5,438 bases of DNA from Treponema sp. Its GTDB lineage: Bacteria > Spirochaetota > Spirochaetia > Treponematales > Breznakiellaceae. Position numbers and translations under genes: made by a program. The stretch lies in NCBI GenBank assembly GCA_031281685.1, contig JAITFA010000007.1:1-5438 (forward strand). The letters are read 5' to 3'. Under the pieces are notes generated by a model. It was not told where the DNA came from and did not search any database. It worked only from the letters and a program-made list of their open reading frames with translations. Shown piece by piece: positions 5,346 through 5,438 of the stretch. Positions within the stretch are counted from its first letter, which is position 1. Each line of letters opens with the position of its first letter.

Positions 5346-5438
5346 CCGGCGCACCCATACACCCGCGCTTTGCTTGCCGCCGCCGCCGGCGCGCTGGATA
5401 AAGACAGCGCCGGCAACGCCTCTGACACCGCGCCCGCC
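5341..5438 (+). pseudogene. Partial second copy of oppF (3' segment), continues beyond the window
   Basis: Gap-free match to oppF 4396-4493 with 93 of 98 bases identical. The copy stays in the oppF frame without stops and encodes APAHPYTRALL...SDTAPA. Three of the five differences change a residue (Ser to Ala, Thr to Ala, Arg to Gly) and two are silent. It begins abruptly at about oppF codon 250 with no start codon or ribosome site, so it cannot express an ATPase by itself. It may be the original oppF tail displaced by the insertion, or a duplicated remnant. A second complete transporter gene is excluded by its missing 5' part. Confidence 0.85.

Noticed and set aside
4645..5355. Target-site duplication flanking the cassette
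   Set aside because: The bases just outside the inverted repeats (CGGA on the left, CCGG on the right) do not form a convincing direct repeat.
5132..5401. Plus-strand open frame of 89 codons at the right edge
   Set aside because: It is antisense to the DUF3267 gene and then enters the oppF copy in the wrong frame.

Overview
The window comes from a fairly GC-rich bacterial chromosome with tightly packed genes. The gene set (RsmA, a LysM/M23-like lipoprotein candidate, a CYTH protein, OppD/OppF) would fit a spirochete of the Treponema type, but nothing here proves that and I hold the assignment loosely.

Layout. Positions 1-779 (minus strand) carry most of rsmA, the 16S rRNA dimethyladenosine transferase, with its C-terminus cut off by the left edge. 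Just upstream on the same strand (804-1547) is a secreted protein with two LysM domains and an M23/LytM-like domain that lacks the usual zinc-ligand histidines. Positions 1548-2054 form a divergent intergenic region of 507 bp, most of it a mosaic of short degenerate repeats built around the core GTGYCAGAGA. From 2055 rightward run three tightly coupled genes: a CYTH triphosphate-binding protein, oppD (2-nt gap) and oppF (8-nt overlap). The two ATPases would energise an oligopeptide/dipeptide importer, but no permease or binding-protein gene lies here. oppD carries a perfect in-frame 13-bp inverted repeat in the codons of a variable loop; its arms share the core GGTGCCAGA with the intergenic repeats.

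Right end. Directly after oppF the composition falls to roughly 30% GC. This AT-rich stretch holds one gene on the minus strand (4673-5275), a four-helix membrane protein of the DUF3267 putative zincin-peptidase type with an HELIH motif. It is bounded by a 10-bp inverted repeat (GGCGTGGCTT/AAGCCACGCC). Directly beyond it the sequence returns to GC-rich DNA that is a second, 95%-identical copy of an internal piece of oppF (4396-4493 repeated at 5341-5438, running off the window). The simplest reading is a foreign single-gene cassette lodged in or beside the oppF 3' end, with the oppF tail present on both sides. This junction is the most unusual feature of the window.
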